Origin: Bacteroidia bacterium | GTDB lineage: Bacteria > Bacteroidota > Bacteroidia > Chitinophagales > UBA2359 | Assembly: GCA_030427245.1 (NCBI GenBank) | Contig: JAUHXA010000073.1 | Coordinates: forward strand, 1-34,298 | Direction of reading: 5' to 3' | Length of the DNA: 34,298 bases | Part shown: positions 31,965 through 34,298 of the stretch, one piece after another | How the letters are laid out: each line of letters starts with the position of its first letter | Position numbering within the stretch: position 1 is the first letter of the stretch | Notes under the pieces: model-generated | The model's input: the letters and a program-made list of their open reading frames with translations, nothing else | Database searches by the model: none | Told to the model about the DNA's origin: nothing | Made by a program: the position numbers and the translations under genes

Positions 31965-32774
31965 ATGAAACTTATTAAAAAACAACTGTGGTGCTTACTA
32001 TTATTGTTGTTTACGAGTATGGTAGCTCAAGGGCAAATAGATGTACTTGAAGCAGCATTGGAGAATGACTATCTAAGCATAGAAGAATCTATTCAAAAAG
32101 GGCACAATGCGTTTGAAAAAGAATCTTCTGGATTTAGCTTGGTTGAGTATGCTATTTCGTCTGGTAACCATAATTTATTGGCGACAATCATAAGCAATAC
32201 ACACTCAATATCTAATAAAGACTTATTCTCCATTTTTTCAACAGCTATTGATTATAAACAATCAGATATAATCGAGTATTTGTTGAGTAAAAACTTTCAT
32301 ACAGAAATTGACAGTACAGAAATGTACAATTTGGTATCTCTTGCGGTGCAACACGATGACGCTCAAATTTATCAGTTGCTCAGTGATAATGTCCTTCTTA
32401 CTGATAAAACACATAAGGACTTCTTGTTTATGGCTACTCGTAGTAGTCGGAACAATGTCTTTTCTTTCATCTTCAACAATGTAAAAATTAGTCCTTCAGA
32501 GAAGATTCGAGAGGAATCGCTTCTACACCAAGCCACAAATAGTCTTTTCATCTCTACTTTTTTAGTTAAAAAAGGTGCAGATATCAACGCTCTTACCACG
32601 AATGGACATACACCTCTACACCTCACCAAGAATTTCAAAATTGCTCAGTTATTGATCAAAAATGGTGCAAAAGTAGATATTAAAGACAAGGATGGCTACA
32701 CACCACTTGACTATGCACAAAAAGCAGGCGACACTTCTATGATTCGTTTGTTTGAAAGTGCATTGAAAAAATAA
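31965..32774 (+). CDS. exported ankyrin-repeat protein
   Basis: 269 residues from ATG 31965; the frame also has a TTG nine codons earlier. The chosen start gives a clear signal peptide (MKLIKKQLWCLLLLLFTSMVAQGQ, cleavage after GQ or AQ). The mature chain is built of ankyrin-type helix pairs. The best repeats are at the end: NALTTNGHTPLHLTKNFKIA and KVDIKDKDGYTPLDYAQKAG (TPLH / TPLD signatures). Earlier repeats are degenerate (about 30-190). Ankyrin repeats bind partner proteins; here the site is probably periplasmic or outside the inner membrane. The partner is not known. It is a single gene upstream of tyrS. Confidence 0.82.
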   Translation: MKLIKKQLWCLLLLLFTSMVAQGQIDVLEAALENDYLSIEESIQKGHNAFEKESSGFSLVEYAISSGNHNLLATIISNTHSISNKDLFSIFSTAIDYKQSDIIEYLLSKNFHTEIDSTEMYNLVSLAVQHDDAQIYQLLSDNVLLTDKTHKDFLFMATRSSRNNVFSFIFNNVKISPSEKIREESLLHQATNSLFISTFLVKKGADINALTTNGHTPLHLTKNFKIAQLLIKNGAKVDIKDKDGYTPLDYAQKAGDTSMIRLFESALKK

Positions 32775-32907
32775 GCAAACTTACTACCTCAACTCATAGG
32801 CTCTGTCCTAACTGTGAAAATACCGCATACTATACACCAAATTTAATATGCTTCACATTTAGTACGGGGCTTTTTACTTTCCGATAGGAACTAAATTTCT
32901 CCAATTC

Positions 32908-32922
32908 CTGTTAGCCTAACAG
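32908..32922. promoter_or_regulatory. palindrome upstream of tyrS with weak -7 box
   Basis: CTGTTAG (32908-32914) and CTAACAG (32916-32922) form a perfect 7-bp inverted repeat around one base. The box CATATTTG (32932-32939, one mismatch to TAnnTTTG) is 10 bp further on. It is candidate operator or leader structure for tyrS. Confidence 0.35.
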
Positions 32923-32970
32923 ATTTTTCTTCATATTTGCACTTTTAATTTTTACCAATCAGTCACCTCC

Positions 32971-34263
32971 ATGAACTTTATAGATGAACTTCGATGGCGA
33001 GGAATGTTGCACAACAGCACTCCAGGAGTAGAAGAATTATTAGAAAACGAAAAACCCGTTGCAGCTTATTTGGGTTGTGACCCCACAGCCCCTTCATTGA
33101 CCATCGGCAATTTGGCATCTTTGATGATGTTGATTCACTTCCAAAAAGCAGGACATAAGCCGATTGCATTGGTAGGAGGCGCAACAGGCATGATTGGAGA
33201 TCCCTCTGGAAAATCAGCCGAGCGTGAATTGAAGTCCGTTGAAGTGCTGCACTATAATGTTGCCCAACAAAAGAAAATTCTTCAAAAACTGCTCGATTTT
33301 GACCATCCTGTAAATGGTGCGGAATTGGTCAACAATCACGATTGGTTCAAAGACATGCCTGTATTAGATTTCTTGCGAGACATCGGAAAAAATCTGACCG
33401 TCAATTATATGATGGCAAAAGATTCAGTCAAAAATCGCTTGGAAACAGGTCTTTCTTTCACCGAATTTTCCTACCAATTGATTCAAGGATACGATTTTGT
33501 ACACTTGAATAAGCATAAAAACTGCAAAATCCAATTTGGGGGAAGTGACCAATGGGGAAATATGACCGCAGGAACGGAGCTAATTCGCAAAATGTCGGCT
33601 GAAGGTGAAGAAACCGAAGCTCATGCTGTGACTTGCCCCTTGATTACCAAAGCAGACGGCACTAAGTTTGGCAAAACCGAAAGCGGCGCAGTTTGGCTCA
33701 GTCCAGAACTTACCTCGCCTTACAAATTTTACCAATTTTGGGTTAATTCTTCTGATGAAGATGTCAAGCGATACATCCGCATTTTTACCTTACTCGACAA
33801 AGAAACCATTGAAGCCTTAGAAGTAGAACATAATGAAGCGCCTCACCGACGAGTACTTCAAAAACAGTTGGCTCAAGAAATCACTACTATGTTACATGGA
33901 GAAGAAGCCTACGATATCGCTATACAAGCTTCTCAAATTTTGTTTGGCAAAGGCACGAAACAAACCCTCCGCAACTTGTCAGAGGATGATTTTTTGGATA
34001 TTTTTAGAGGTGTGCCTCAAATTGAAGTAAGCCACACTGCCGTTGAAGAGGGCATCAATGTGGTAGATTTATTAGCAGAAGCGACCCAACTTTTTTCTTC
34101 AAAAGGAGAAATTCGCCGAGGAATTAAGGGCAATGGCATCAGCATCAACAAGGAGAAAGTTTCAGATAGCGATATGACAATTACTTCCGATGACTTAATC
34201 GCCAATAAATACATTTTGCTACAAAAAGGCAAGAAAAGCTATGGCTTGGCGGTGGTGAGCTAA
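32971..34263 (+). CDS. tyrS: tyrosyl-tRNA synthetase
   Basis: 430 residues, normal for bacterial TyrRS. It has [11 protein letters not shown], the Gly-rich [23 protein letters not shown], and [16 protein letters not shown]. The KMSKS-type loop is KFGKT (232-236), and a C-terminal S4-like RNA-binding domain ends the protein (about 350-430). It charges tRNA-Tyr and is essential. Unusual feature: the HIGH motif reads TIGN (44-47), with Thr replacing the usual first His. Asn at the fourth position is known in some TyrRS, but Thr at the first is not what I expect, and that His normally helps stabilise the ATP transition state. The Class I fold is otherwise complete. Confidence 0.96.
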   Translation: MNFIDELRWRGMLHNSTPGVEELLENEKPVAAYLGCDPTAPSLTIGNLASLMMLIHFQKAGHKPIALVGGATGMIGDPSGKSAERELKSVEVLHYNVAQQKKILQKLLDFDHPVNGAELVNNHDWFKDMPVLDFLRDIGKNLTVNYMMAKDSVKNRLETGLSFTEFSYQLIQGYDFVHLNKHKNCKIQFGGSDQWGNMTAGTELIRKMSAEGEETEAHAVTCPLITKADGTKFGKTESGAVWLSPELTSPYKFYQFWVNSSDEDVKRYIRIFTLLDKETIEALEVEHNEAPHRRVLQKQLAQEITTMLHGEEAYDIAIQASQILFGKGTKQTLRNLSEDDFLDIFRGVPQIEVSHTAVEEGINVVDLLAEATQLFSSKGEIRRGIKGNGISINKEKVSDSDMTITSDDLIANKYILLQKGKKSYGLAVVS

Positions 34264-34298
34264 TCTCTTGCATTGTTCAGTATTTTAGCTTATATTAG

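Overview
The window is from a Bacteroidota chromosome, most likely a Saprospiria- or Chitinophagia-like lineage; the exact taxon is inference. The evidence is a protein with a type IX secretion (T9SS) C-terminal sorting domain, PorT-type outer-membrane barrels, a PUR-alpha/DUF3276 protein, a fused E1 alpha-beta 2-oxoacid dehydrogenase, a CTC-type L25, AT-rich intergenic DNA, weak Shine-Dalgarno sequences, and several promoters with the Bacteroidota -7 consensus TAnnTTTG (tRNA-Thr, prs, paaB, dam, araC, E1, DUF3276).

Layout. 1-4.6 kb: a partial MBOAT acyltransferase diverges from a GT-C glycosyltransferase, followed by an RhlG-like SDR. 4.6-5.8 kb: paaB-paaC of the phenylacetyl-CoA epoxidase, without paaA beside them. 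6.0-7.7 kb: a lipoprotein, a beta-barrel protein and a small membrane protein. 7.8-12.1 kb: a candidate peptide-export system, made of a 72-residue double-glycine precursor, a peptidase-containing ABC transporter (C39, TM and NBD all intact) and an HlyD-family adaptor. 12.3-15.9 kb: a large FG-GAP/T9SS surface protein and a PlsC-type acyltransferase. 15.98 kb: tRNA-Thr(TGT) with its own promoter and terminator. 16.2-18.1 kb: a small QCAMCK membrane protein, then a beta-barrel gene paired with pnuC. 18.2-20.9 kb: an orphan GAF histidine kinase, an orphan Dam-type methylase with a palindrome over its promoter, and a GNAT acetyltransferase. 21.1-23.4 kb: an ABC exporter with a degenerate ATPase site and a PUR-alpha protein. 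23.5-27.7 kb: fused E1, an AraC regulator and a hydroxyisobutyrate-dehydrogenase-like enzyme, with a perfect 16-bp palindrome between E1 and araC. 27.7-31.5 kb: housekeeping genes on the minus strand (FAH-family hydrolase, pth, rplY, prs, udk). 31.9-34.3 kb: an exported ankyrin protein and tyrS.

The best candidate for an undescribed system is the precursor/PCAT/HlyD locus. A peptide with a KGG leader is transcribed away from the transporter that could cut and export it, and no modification enzyme is nearby, so the product may be an unmodified cationic bacteriocin or pheromone. A second unusual signal is a 16-bp-period repeat (consensus about ATAAARCAATACAAYC) directly in front of the start codons of two transport genes 10 kb apart, with inverse-orientation copies upstream in both cases. 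No insertion sequence, CRISPR array, rRNA or prophage was seen.
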